Source: Alphaproteobacteria bacterium UBA6187 (GTDB lineage: Bacteria; Pseudomonadota; Alphaproteobacteria; Rickettsiales; UBA6187). Taken from it: a stretch of DNA of 13,655 bases. The notes below the pieces were generated by a model that saw nothing but the letters and a program-made list of their open reading frames with translations, did not search any database and had not been told where the DNA came from. This document shows positions 1 through 6,795 of this stretch, in pieces; positions within the stretch are counted from its first letter, which is position 1, and each line of letters opens with the position of its first letter. The stretch is taken from contig DITJ01000067.1 in the NCBI GenBank assembly GCA_002422795.1, forward strand, positions 1 to 13,655, written 5' to 3'. Position numbers and translations under genes: made by a program.

Positions 1-36
1 GGCCAGCCTTTCTCATACTCTAATAGGACAGTAGTG

Positions 37-98
37 CTCCCTGAGGGAGAGGGGATTCATTCCTAATCTTCATTATTAGACAATAACTTATCTTTTGT
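37..98. repeat. Dispersed GC-rich palindromic repeat, left copy
   Basis: The core CTCCCTGAGGGAG (6-bp arms around a single G) is followed by GAGG and about 45 nt ending in GACAATAACTTA. The same order (core, TTC..TTCCT.AT, TCATTA, GACAATAACTTA) recurs at 4553-4617 in the kdpB-kdpC gap. This is therefore a dispersed element with a conserved 3' flank, not only a short palindrome. It lies just upstream of the methyltransferase gene. I see no gene in 1-139. Confidence 0.6.
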
Positions 99-139
99 CG
101 ACGCACTCTAAGGTTAAATAAATATAAAAGGAAAAATCC

Positions 140-661
140 ATGACCAGTAAAATATATACAGGGGAAATTTCCTATGCCAGCAGCATAACCCCACTTGGTA
201 TGATTATGATTGGTGCAAGTGATAAAGGCTTATGCTCCCTGGCATTTGGGGAATCAGAAGAGGAATTATATAGCCAGATTTCTGCCTTATACCCAAAGGC
301 TAAATTAACAAAGAATAAACAGGCAAAAGAATGGCTCGCGGTTATATCATCATATCTGGAAGGTAAAGCCGGTTTGCCGGATTTACCTGTTGATATACAT
401 AGAGGCACAGATTTCCAGCGTGATGTTTGGAAATATTTACAGACCATCCCCAAAGGCCATGTTGCCACTTATACAGAAGTTGCAACGGGCATAGGGAAGC
501 CAAAGGCTTTCCGCGCTGTTGCCAGTGCCTGCGCAAAGAATAATATTGCTATTGTTATCCCATGCCACCGTGTTATCCGCGGAAGCGGCTCGCTTGCAGG
601 CTTCCGCTGGGGCTTGGAGCGTAAGCGCGCGTTACTTGATTTGGAAAAACAAGCTTCATAG
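140..661 (+). CDS. ogt: Methylated-DNA--[protein]-cysteine S-methyltransferase (Ogt/Ada C-terminal type)
   Basis: Suicide DNA-repair protein that moves the methyl group from O6-methylguanine (or O4-methylthymine) to its own cysteine. The 173 residues match the usual Ogt/AdaB length. An N-terminal ribonuclease-like domain covers about residues 5-85. The DNA-binding/methyltransferase domain covers about 90-170, with the FQRDVWK entry (92-98), the RAVA arginine finger (Arg125) and the active-site motif PCHRV with Cys142. The ATG at 140 follows an AAAGGA Shine-Dalgarno about 8 nt upstream. There is no fused AraC/Ada regulatory domain, so this is a stand-alone repair enzyme rather than the Ada activator. 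It converges on kdpD with a 30-bp gap and no visible terminator. The exact label (ogt versus adaB) cannot be settled from sequence alone; the activity is clear. Confidence 0.95.
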   Translation: MTSKIYTGEISYASSITPLGMIMIGASDKGLCSLAFGESEEELYSQISALYPKAKLTKNKQAKEWLAVISSYLEGKAGLPDLPVDIHRGTDFQRDVWKYLQTIPKGHVATYTEVATGIGKPKAFRAVASACAKNNIAIVIPCHRVIRGSGSLAGFRWGLERKRALLDLEKQAS

Positions 662-691
662 CGGATTCGTGTTCTACTCAATCCTTGAAAT

Positions 692-3391
692 TTACTGCTC
701 CATATCAGGTTCAGGGAATTGTATATCAGCAGCGTGGAGCGGAAAAGTTATGGTTATTATAATATTGTGATCCTGGTTACTTACGGTAATAGCGCCGCCA
801 TGTGCTTCTATAATACCGTGGCATACGGTAAACCGGAGCGCTGCCGTGCTATATTTATTACCTGCCTGATTGCCACTATATTTGCTAAGGGCTTGCATTA
901 TAGTCTCAAATTCCTGATGGTTTACATCACCTACCAGGCAAGTGAACGTTATAATAATATTTTTATCTTCTAAGGAGGCGTTAAAGTTTATCTGGCTGTT
1001 TGCTGCACTTAATTCAGAAATATTACCAAGTGTGTTATATAGCACCTGCTCTATAAGTATAGAATCAACAAACAGCATAGGAATGTTATCCTGTATATCT
1101 ATGGATAATTTTCTATCCCCCAGTGCCTGTTTGCTGCGCTCAATAGCCATATTCAGTATATCTTGCAGGCTTGCCAAATCTCTCTTTATTTCAAGCTTGG
1201 TGCTGCCGCCTTTGGTCATATCAATCAGGTTTTTTACAAACCTTTCCATACGCCCAACTTCCTTGTACATTATATCCAGGGAATTTTTAATTTCTGATTC
1301 CGCCATTTTTACAGTGGCATCGCGCATTGCCCGGATTTTATCCATCACAATTGTAATCGGTGTATAGAAATCATGTGATATTGATGAAAGAAGCGCAGAG
1401 CGCAATTTTTCAGTTTCACTATAAACTTTAGCTTCGCTTATGGTTTCGGATAATTGCGTACGCTCGATCGCCACCGCCGCCTGGTGCGCGATTGCATCAA
1501 GTATACGCTTTTGTACCGGCAATAATACTTTGGTTTTATCTGGAAATTCAATACCAAGCACCCCTATGACACCGCTATCGGTTTTCATAGGAATAAAAAA
1601 CCAGCCAGATGCAGGGAGTGTGCTGGTGGAATATCCGGCAACCTCGTTCCTTTTCCATGCCCATGTTGCCGCGCCCCTTGAAACTTCATCAAGGTTAGGA
1701 TAGCCCGATACTACTTTAAGTGCATCCTCATCAGGTAGTAATAATGTAACTTTAACATCAAGTATTTCCATTACATGCTGTACGATTGCCCTGAAAACCG
1801 TGTCTGTGTCCCTTGCCGCAGAAATTCTTTTGCTGAATTCATAAAGGCTGGCTGTACGGTTAGCATTTTGCTGCACGGTTTCCACTTGTTTACGCACCCT
1901 TGCGGCCTGACGGCTGATAACTGCAGCAATGAGAAGGAAGAAAAATAATGTTAAAATATGTTCTTTCTGGCGTAGGTCTAAGCTAAAGCGCGGCTCAACG
2001 AAGAAATAGTTATAGAAAAAGAAACTAAGTACAATAGTATAAATTGATGGCCAGAACCCATGATATAAAGAAATATATAAAACAGCTAGCAGGAAAATCA
2101 ACGAAAGGTTTGGTAGTGGCGTAAGTTGCACTATAAACAAAGCTATTATTCCGGCAATAATACAGGCTATGGTAGCTATCAGGTAATCTTTAATAACTGA
2201 ATTGGAATTCTTTTTCCTGACCTTCTCTTCTGCGCGTTCGCGTAAGACTATATCCCCGGTTGGTACTAAAATAACCTTAACTGTATTGCTTCTTTTGTAT
2301 AATTCAATGGCAAAAGGATTGCTAAAAATTTTATACCACTTCCTGCTCGGCGGTTTGCCTACGATAATGTGGCTTACATTCCTTGATTTAGCAAATTCCA
2401 ATATTTCACCAACTATATCCCCGGCAGCAAGTGTCACCACCTCACCGCCAAGTTCTTCCGCCAATTGCAGTGCCATTGTGGTGTAATCATTTTCAATGGA
2501 GATTGTGGCCTGTTTATCGGTATTAACATGCAGGGCTATCCATGGCGCTTTCCACTGCGTGGCTGTCTGGTGGCAGGCACGAACCAGTTCCATACCGTCA
2601 TAATCGTCACCGATACATACCATGATACGTTCACGCGTAGGCCAGCTTTCCCTTATCCCTTGCGCCTGCATTATCTGGAGCATTTGCGAGTCTACACGTT
2701 CTGCGGTAAAGCGCAGCGCCATTTCACGCAGAGCGGTCAGGTTACTTTGCGTAAAGAAATGCTTGATTGCCTGCTGCGCCTGCTCCGGCACGTAAACCTT
2801 GCCTTCGTGCAGGCGTTTTTGTAATTCTTTTGGCGGTATATCCACCAATTCGATTTCATCCGCCATTTGCAGGATTCTATCTGGCACTGTTTCCTTAACC
2901 TGCACACCTGAAATGCGGCTTACCACATCATTCAAACTTTCAATATGCTGGATATTAATTGTGGAATATACGTCAATACCTGCATTGAGTATTTCCTCAA
3001 CATCCTGGTAGCGCTTAGGGTGGCGGCTTCCTTCGATATTGGTATGCGCCAGTTCATCCACCAACACAACATCCGGCCTTCTATCTAAAATGGCATCAAT
3101 ATCCATTTCTTCAAAACTTTTTTCGCGGTAGATGATTTGTTTTTTAGGAAGTATTTCTAGGTCTTTTGTTTGGGCTTCCGTTTCTTTACGGCCATGGGTT
3201 TCTACAACACCAACAACAATATCCGCACCTTCCCTTTTTAAAACGGCAGCATCACCCAGCATTGCATATGTTTTGCCAACACCTGGGGATGCACCAAGGA
3301 ATATCTTTAGTTTTCCACGGCTTTCTTTGCGTGCTTCCTCAAGGAAAGCTTCCGGGGAGGGGCGATTATCGTCGTTTTTGTATCGGTCCAT
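692..3391 (-). CDS. kdpD: Sensor protein KdpD with degenerate ATP-binding kinase domain
   Basis: Membrane sensor of K+ limitation and osmotic stress, about E. coli size (899 aa). Domains in order: N-terminal KdpD domain with Walker A GASPGVGKT (33-41) and Walker B-like VVLVDELAHTN (108-118); universal-stress-protein domain (about 254-377); four membrane helices (about 401-495); GAF-like domain (about 525-640); dimerisation/phosphoacceptor helix with His673 in SISHD; HATPase region (about 740-885). The HATPase core is eroded. In the N box the Glu before Asn790 is Gly. The DxGxG box reads TCLVG (817-821), and GxGLGL reads TAALRF (849-854). The HGG that follows (864-866) is intact, so the alignment is secure and the frame is kept. 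I infer weak or no autokinase activity; phosphatase or scaffold roles remain possible. No kdpE follows. The ATG has no Shine-Dalgarno and abuts a repeat arm. Confidence 0.93.
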   Translation of the reverse strand: MDRYKNDDNRPSPEAFLEEARKESRGKLKIFLGASPGVGKTYAMLGDAAVLKREGADIVVGVVETHGRKETEAQTKDLEILPKKQIIYREKSFEEMDIDAILDRRPDVVLVDELAHTNIEGSRHPKRYQDVEEILNAGIDVYSTINIQHIESLNDVVSRISGVQVKETVPDRILQMADEIELVDIPPKELQKRLHEGKVYVPEQAQQAIKHFFTQSNLTALREMALRFTAERVDSQMLQIMQAQGIRESWPTRERIMVCIGDDYDGMELVRACHQTATQWKAPWIALHVNTDKQATISIENDYTTMALQLAEELGGEVVTLAAGDIVGEILEFAKSRNVSHIIVGKPPSRKWYKIFSNPFAIELYKRSNTVKVILVPTGDIVLRERAEEKVRKKNSNSVIKDYLIATIACIIAGIIALFIVQLTPLPNLSLIFLLAVLYISLYHGFWPSIYTIVLSFFFYNYFFVEPRFSLDLRQKEHILTLFFFLLIAAVISRQAARVRKQVETVQQNANRTASLYEFSKRISAARDTDTVFRAIVQHVMEILDVKVTLLLPDEDALKVVSGYPNLDEVSRGAATWAWKRNEVAGYSTSTLPASGWFFIPMKTDSGVIGVLGIEFPDKTKVLLPVQKRILDAIAHQAAVAIERTQLSETISEAKVYSETEKLRSALLSSISHDFYTPITIVMDKIRAMRDATVKMAESEIKNSLDIMYKEVGRMERFVKNLIDMTKGGSTKLEIKRDLASLQDILNMAIERSKQALGDRKLSIDIQDNIPMLFVDSILIEQVLYNTLGNISELSAANSQINFNASLEDKNIIITFTCLVGDVNHQEFETIMQALSKYSGNQAGNKYSTAALRFTVCHGIIEAHGGAITVSNQDHNIIITITFPLHAADIQFPEPDMEQ

Positions 3392-3398
3392 AACAAGT

Positions 3399-3497
3399 TA
3401 GGGATTGGGGATTGGGAATTAGGGACAGAGGATGAGAAAAAGGATGTAAGTATTAACTGCTATACTATAATCCCCAATTCCCAATCCCCAATCCCTA
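3399..3497. repeat. Inverted pair of 7-bp-periodic arrays between tatA and kdpD
   Basis: The left arm 3399-3420 and right arm 3476-3497 are perfect 22-nt reverse complements, with four more pairs after one mismatch, around a loop of about 50 nt. The arms are built from heptads (TTAGGGA, TTGGGGA, TTGGGAA, TTAGGGA). The right arm ends one base before the tatA stop codon; the left arm starts 7 nt upstream of the kdpD ATG. The element therefore fills the whole gap and could form a long hairpin in the kdp transcript, acting as an attenuator, RNA-stability element or partial terminator. That role is inference. Confidence 0.85.
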
Positions 3498-3647
3498 TTA
3501 TTTTTCTTCTTCTTTCTCCGGCTCTTTCATTCCCTTACGGAATTCTTTCAGGCCTTTACCTATATCACCCATTACATTAGGTAGTTTTCCTGCACCGAAA
3601 AATACAAAAACTATAGCAAGAATTACAAAAAGTTCAGCAAATTTCAT
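3498..3647 (-). CDS. tatA: Sec-independent (twin-arginine) translocase subunit TatA, short form
   Basis: A 49-residue TatA/E-family protein: N-terminal membrane helix (about residues 4-18), hinge FGAGKLP (17-23), then an amphipathic helix with DIGKGLKEFRKGMK (28-41) and a short acidic/basic tail. TatA oligomers form the pore through which folded proteins with RR signal peptides cross the inner membrane. The protein is shorter than enteric TatA (about 90 aa) but has the full conserved core, and short TatA forms are known in Rickettsiales. The ATG at 3647 is preceded by AAAGGAG, a strong Shine-Dalgarno. It sits between kdpC and kdpD on the same strand, an unusual place, with heptad-repeat hairpins on both sides. 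tatB and tatC are not in the window. Confidence 0.9.
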   Translation of the reverse strand: MKFAELFVILAIVFVFFGAGKLPNVMGDIGKGLKEFRKGMKEPEKEEEK

Positions 3648-3663
3648 TGTTTAGCTCCTTTAA

Positions 3664-3781
3664 GGGGTTGGGGACTAGGGACTAGGGATTAGGGGGTAAG
3701 TAGAGTTCGCTTCGCTCACAACTTATTAATTTGTGTATATTCTTCTCCCGAGTTCCTAGCCCCCAGCACCTATCCCCTGTC
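3664..3781. repeat. Inverted pair of degenerate 7-bp-periodic arrays between kdpC and tatA
   Basis: The left array, about 3664-3695, reads as heptads GGGGTTG, GGGACTA, GGGACTA, GGGATTA. The right array, about 3741-3781, read on the other strand gives GGGGATA, GGTGCTG, GGGGCTA, GGAACTC. The two are inverted relative to each other and pair imperfectly. The right array runs into the 3' end of kdpC, whose stop and last codons (Asp-Arg-Gly) lie in it. Confidence 0.7.
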
Positions 3782-4330
3782 TAAATCCATATTAAGCAAC
3801 AACACATTAACCCTTGGTTCACCAAATATACCAAGGAAACGGCCTTTAGTATGTTTTTCTATTAAGCCTTTAACAGCAGATTCGTCCATATTACGAGCCT
3901 TTGCAACCCTTGGAAGCTGGAACATAGCCGCCTGCGGTGATATTTCAGGGTCAAGGCCGCTTGCCGATGCAGTAAGTAAATCCACCGGGATTTCTGCGCC
4001 GGGATTTTCTTCTGATAGAGCCTTAAACCTTGCAGATATATCATCTTCCAGTTTTTTGCTGGTCGGGCTTAAATTGCTTGCCCCGCTTGCCATGGAATCA
4101 TAACCACTTCCCGCTTTAGATGGGCGCGGATGAAAATATTCAGGCCTTTCAAATTGCTGTCCTATTAATTCCGACCCAATCACCTTACCATCTTTTGTTA
4201 CCAAACTACCAGAGGAATTTTCAGGGAAAATTACTTTGGCAATTCCGGTGATAAACATGGGGTATGCAAGCCCGGTTATTACCGCAAGCAGTAAAAATAA
4301 TATTAGTGATGTTTTTATTTCTTTAAGCAT
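3770..4330 (-). CDS. kdpC: Potassium-transporting ATPase subunit KdpC
   Basis: Small single-span subunit of KdpFABC, thought to help stabilise ATP binding and couple KdpA to KdpB. The 186 aa match the usual 185-195. One N-terminal membrane helix (about 7-30) precedes a periplasmic domain with the family signatures FHPRPS (66-71), SGASNLSPTS (82-91), the LLTASASGLDPEISPQAA region (118-135) and RVNVLLLNMDLD (173-184). The ATG at 4330 is preceded by AAGGAA. kdpB ends 305 nt upstream, whereas kdpB and kdpC usually abut. The last three codons fall within a degenerate heptad repeat, so the extreme C-terminus may have been reshaped by the repeat. A further short heptad run (TTAGTTG, TTAGTGG, CTAGTGA at 4339-4359) lies just upstream of the start. 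Confidence 0.96.
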   Translation of the reverse strand: MLKEIKTSLILFLLLAVITGLAYPMFITGIAKVIFPENSSGSLVTKDGKVIGSELIGQQFERPEYFHPRPSKAGSGYDSMASGASNLSPTSKKLEDDISARFKALSEENPGAEIPVDLLTASASGLDPEISPQAAMFQLPRVAKARNMDESAVKGLIEKHTKGRFLGIFGEPRVNVLLLNMDLDRG

Positions 4331-4487
4331 AAAGTTCCTTAGTTGTTAGTGGCTAGTGACGATTCATTTCATAGCTGTTATTAAAATTTAGCTTACTGAT
4401 TTATACCCATTCCTTATTATATCACTTTAGCCTAAGTTTTGGATAGCGGCGTTGGTAACTTATTGATAAGAAAAAAGGTCTGGCGCC

Positions 4488-4570
4488 CCCTCTCCCTGAG
4501 GGAGAGGGAGGGGTGAGGGGGGCACTAACATAAATCCCCCTCACCCTAACCCTCTCCCTCAGGGAGAGGG
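4488..4570. repeat. Long GC-rich hairpin in the kdpB-kdpC gap
   Basis: The left arm 4488-4521 and right arm 4536-4570 fold into a hairpin of 21 perfect base pairs, a small internal loop, then 11 more pairs around a loop of about 14 nt. Each arm contains the self-palindromic core CCCTCTCCCT-N-AGGGAGAGGG, so cruciform forms are also possible. It lies in an otherwise empty 305-nt gap (4331-4635). The 3' side (4553-4617) is homologous to the copy at 37-98. A hairpin this stable in mid-operon could lower expression of kdpC and downstream genes relative to kdpFAB; that effect is inference. Confidence 0.85.
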
Positions 4571-4635
4571 AACTTCCTTTCCTGATTGTCATTAGAAGAC
4601 AATAACTTAATCATTTGCAGCCAGCAACTACCTTC

Positions 4636-6699
4636 CTACACCCAGCCCAGCATATTAACCACCACATCAATTAACTTAATAAATATAAACGGGGTTATAA
4701 GGCCGCCAAGGCCGTATTTCAATAAATTCCGTCCCAGGATTTTTTTTGCCGACATAGGTTTGTATTTTACACCTTTCAAGGCAAGCGGTATAAGGGCAAC
4801 AACTATAAGTGCGTTGAATATTATAGCCGATAATATAGCACTTTCCGGGGATTGTAATCCCATAATATTAATTGCCTGTAGCTGCGGATAAGTTCCTACA
4901 AACAATGCTGGAACAATAGCGAAATATTTGGCTATATCATTGGAAATTGAGAATGTAGTAAGCGCGCCGCGGCTCATGAGTAACTGCTTGCCGATTTTTA
5001 CAACTTCAATAAGCTTGGTAGGGTTACTATCAAGGTCTATCATATTGCCGGCCTCACGCGCGGCCATAGTGCCGGTATTCATGGCAATGCCCACATCGGC
5101 TTGCGCAAGGGCAGGGGCGTCGTTCGAGCCATCACCGCACATTGCAACCAGCCTTCCTTGCGCTTGTTCATTGCGGATAAGGTCAAGTTTTTTCTCAGGT
5201 GTTGCTTCCGCCAGAAAATCATCAACGCCCGCTTCAGCGGCAATGGCGGCGGCTGTAAGCGGGTTATCGCCTGTGACCATCACGGTGCGGATTCCCATAT
5301 TGCGCAGCTCATCAAAACGCTCTTTTAAGCCAGGCTTTACAATATCTTTTAAATATATAACACCAAGAAGCTTTCCATCTTGTGAAACTGCAAGCGGGGT
5401 TCCGCCTTGCTTGGAAACATATTCAACCGATTTTTGTACCTTATCAGATACACGGCTCCTTTCTTCCTCACCAACAAAGGCAAGCATGGCATCTATTGCG
5501 CCTTTGCGGATTATGGAGCCATTCATATCAACACCGCTCATACGTGTGCGGGCGCTGAAATTTATAAATACCATTTCCTTATCTTTGGCTTTTGATGCAT
5601 CCAGGCCAAATTTAATTGCAGCAAGCGCAACAATAGATTTACCCTCCGGCGTATCGTCGCTTAGGGAAGAATAAAAAGATGCTTCGGCAAGTTGCTGCTC
5701 TGTTACACCAGTAACCGGAATAAATTCCGAAGCCATACGGTTGCCGATGGTTATAGTGCCGGTTTTATCCAGCAGTAACACATCCACATCACCAGCAGCC
5801 TCAACAGCGCGGCCGGATTTAGCAACCACGTTGAACTTCACCATACGTTCCATCCCGGCAATACCAATTGCAGAAAGAAGGCCGCCAATAGTTGATGGAA
5901 TAAGGGTTATAAGCAAAGCACCCAGATATATAACATTAAGTTTAATGCCGGAATAATTTGCAAAAGCGGCAAGTGAACAGGTAACCATAAGGAAAATTAT
6001 GGTCATGCCCACAAGTAAGATATTCAGTGCTATTTCATTAGGGGTTTTCTGGCGTTTAGCGCCTTCCACCAGGCCGATAATCTTATCGAGGAAAGATTCG
6101 CCCTGCTTTACCATTATCTGCACTACAATCCAATCTGAAACCACTTTGGTTCCGCCAGTTACTGCGCAGCGGTCGCCGCCGCTTTCGCGGATTACAGGGG
6201 CAGATTCCCCGGTAATTGCCGATTCATCAACCGTTGAGATACCTTCAAATATATCACCATCACCAGGGATTATATCACCTTCTTCTACCAGCACCATATC
6301 CCCGGCTTGCAGCACTGCCGCAGAAACCAATTCATATTTGCTGCGGTTTTTAGGTGAAAACAAGCGCTTTGCCATAGTTTCAGATTGGCTGGTACGCAAG
6401 CTATTCGCCATAGCCTTACCACGGCCTTCTGCCAGGCTTTCGGCAAAATTTGAAAATAATACCGTAACCCATAACCATATATTAATCTGGATAGCCAGGC
6501 TTAAATGGCCGATTGCTTCGGGTGTATTGATATTCCTGATAATAATTATTGTGCAGAATAAAGCGGTAATTTCAATAAGGAAAATCACCGGGTTGCGCAC
6601 CAGAGTGCGTGGGTCAAGCTTAACGAACGAATCTTTAATCGCTCTTATAAGAATCTTCTTTTCAAATAAAGGTATCGCTTTTTTAGTGTGTAGTGCCAT
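4636..6699 (-). CDS. kdpB: Potassium-transporting P-type ATPase subunit KdpB
   Basis: Catalytic ATPase subunit of KdpFABC in the inner membrane. The 687 aa (E. coli KdpB is 682) carry all P-type landmarks: actuator motif TGES (163-166), phosphorylation motif DKTGT with Asp311, nucleotide-binding features around RTRMSG (384-389) and KGA (399-401), MVTGD (474-478) and the hinge GDGSNDAPAL (522-531). Membrane helices fall at about 35-55, 68-88, 222-245, 254-280 and three near the C-terminus (about 585-690). The opening KLDPR..VRNPV (27-38) matches the family start, which supports the ATG at 6699. That ATG has no Shine-Dalgarno: an AT-rich end of the 7-bp repeat array sits directly upstream. It lies 96 nt downstream of kdpA. 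The motifs look intact, so an active pump is expected. Confidence 0.98.
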   Translation of the reverse strand: MALHTKKAIPLFEKKILIRAIKDSFVKLDPRTLVRNPVIFLIEITALFCTIIIIRNINTPEAIGHLSLAIQINIWLWVTVLFSNFAESLAEGRGKAMANSLRTSQSETMAKRLFSPKNRSKYELVSAAVLQAGDMVLVEEGDIIPGDGDIFEGISTVDESAITGESAPVIRESGGDRCAVTGGTKVVSDWIVVQIMVKQGESFLDKIIGLVEGAKRQKTPNEIALNILLVGMTIIFLMVTCSLAAFANYSGIKLNVIYLGALLITLIPSTIGGLLSAIGIAGMERMVKFNVVAKSGRAVEAAGDVDVLLLDKTGTITIGNRMASEFIPVTGVTEQQLAEASFYSSLSDDTPEGKSIVALAAIKFGLDASKAKDKEMVFINFSARTRMSGVDMNGSIIRKGAIDAMLAFVGEEERSRVSDKVQKSVEYVSKQGGTPLAVSQDGKLLGVIYLKDIVKPGLKERFDELRNMGIRTVMVTGDNPLTAAAIAAEAGVDDFLAEATPEKKLDLIRNEQAQGRLVAMCGDGSNDAPALAQADVGIAMNTGTMAAREAGNMIDLDSNPTKLIEVVKIGKQLLMSRGALTTFSISNDIAKYFAIVPALFVGTYPQLQAINIMGLQSPESAILSAIIFNALIVVALIPLALKGVKYKPMSAKKILGRNLLKYGLGGLITPFIFIKLIDVVVNMLGWV

Positions 6700-6706
6700 A
6701 TTTTTA

Positions 6707-6792
6707 TTATTAGTTATTGGTTATTAGTTATTGGTTACTGGTTTTTAGTTATTCTTAAGACTAAGAACTAACAACTAAAAACTAATAACTAC
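6707..6792. repeat. Inverted pair of 7-bp-periodic arrays between kdpA and kdpB
   Basis: The left array, about 6707-6753, reads as heptads TTAGTTA, TTGGTTA, TTAGTTA, TTGGTTA, CTGGTTT, TTAGTTA. The right array, about 6760-6792, read on the other strand gives TTAGTTT, TTAGTTG, TTAGTTC. They meet around the palindrome CTTAAG (6754-6759) and form a long imperfect hairpin filling almost the whole kdpA-kdpB gap. The period is seven, as in the kdpC-tatA and tatA-kdpD gaps, but the heptad sequence differs. Confidence 0.8.
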
Positions 6793-6795
6793 CCT

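Noticed and set aside
662..691. A bidirectional terminator between the converging ogt and kdpD.
   Set aside because: Only 30 bp with no stem-loop or T run is present.
830..945. A pair of compensating frameshifts to explain the lost KdpD glycine boxes.
   Set aside because: The other frames of this stretch contain stops or no DxGxG or GxGLGL pattern, and flanking residues align well in the present frame.
3399..3781. Regular short repeats that might suggest a CRISPR array.
   Set aside because: The period is 7 bp with no unique spacers, and the arrays occur as inverted pairs with no cas genes nearby.
4928..5674. Long + strand open frames opposite kdpB (also 5999-6727 and others opposite kdpD and kdpA).
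   Set aside because: These are shadows of strongly conserved - strand genes, with no Shine-Dalgarno or recognisable domain.
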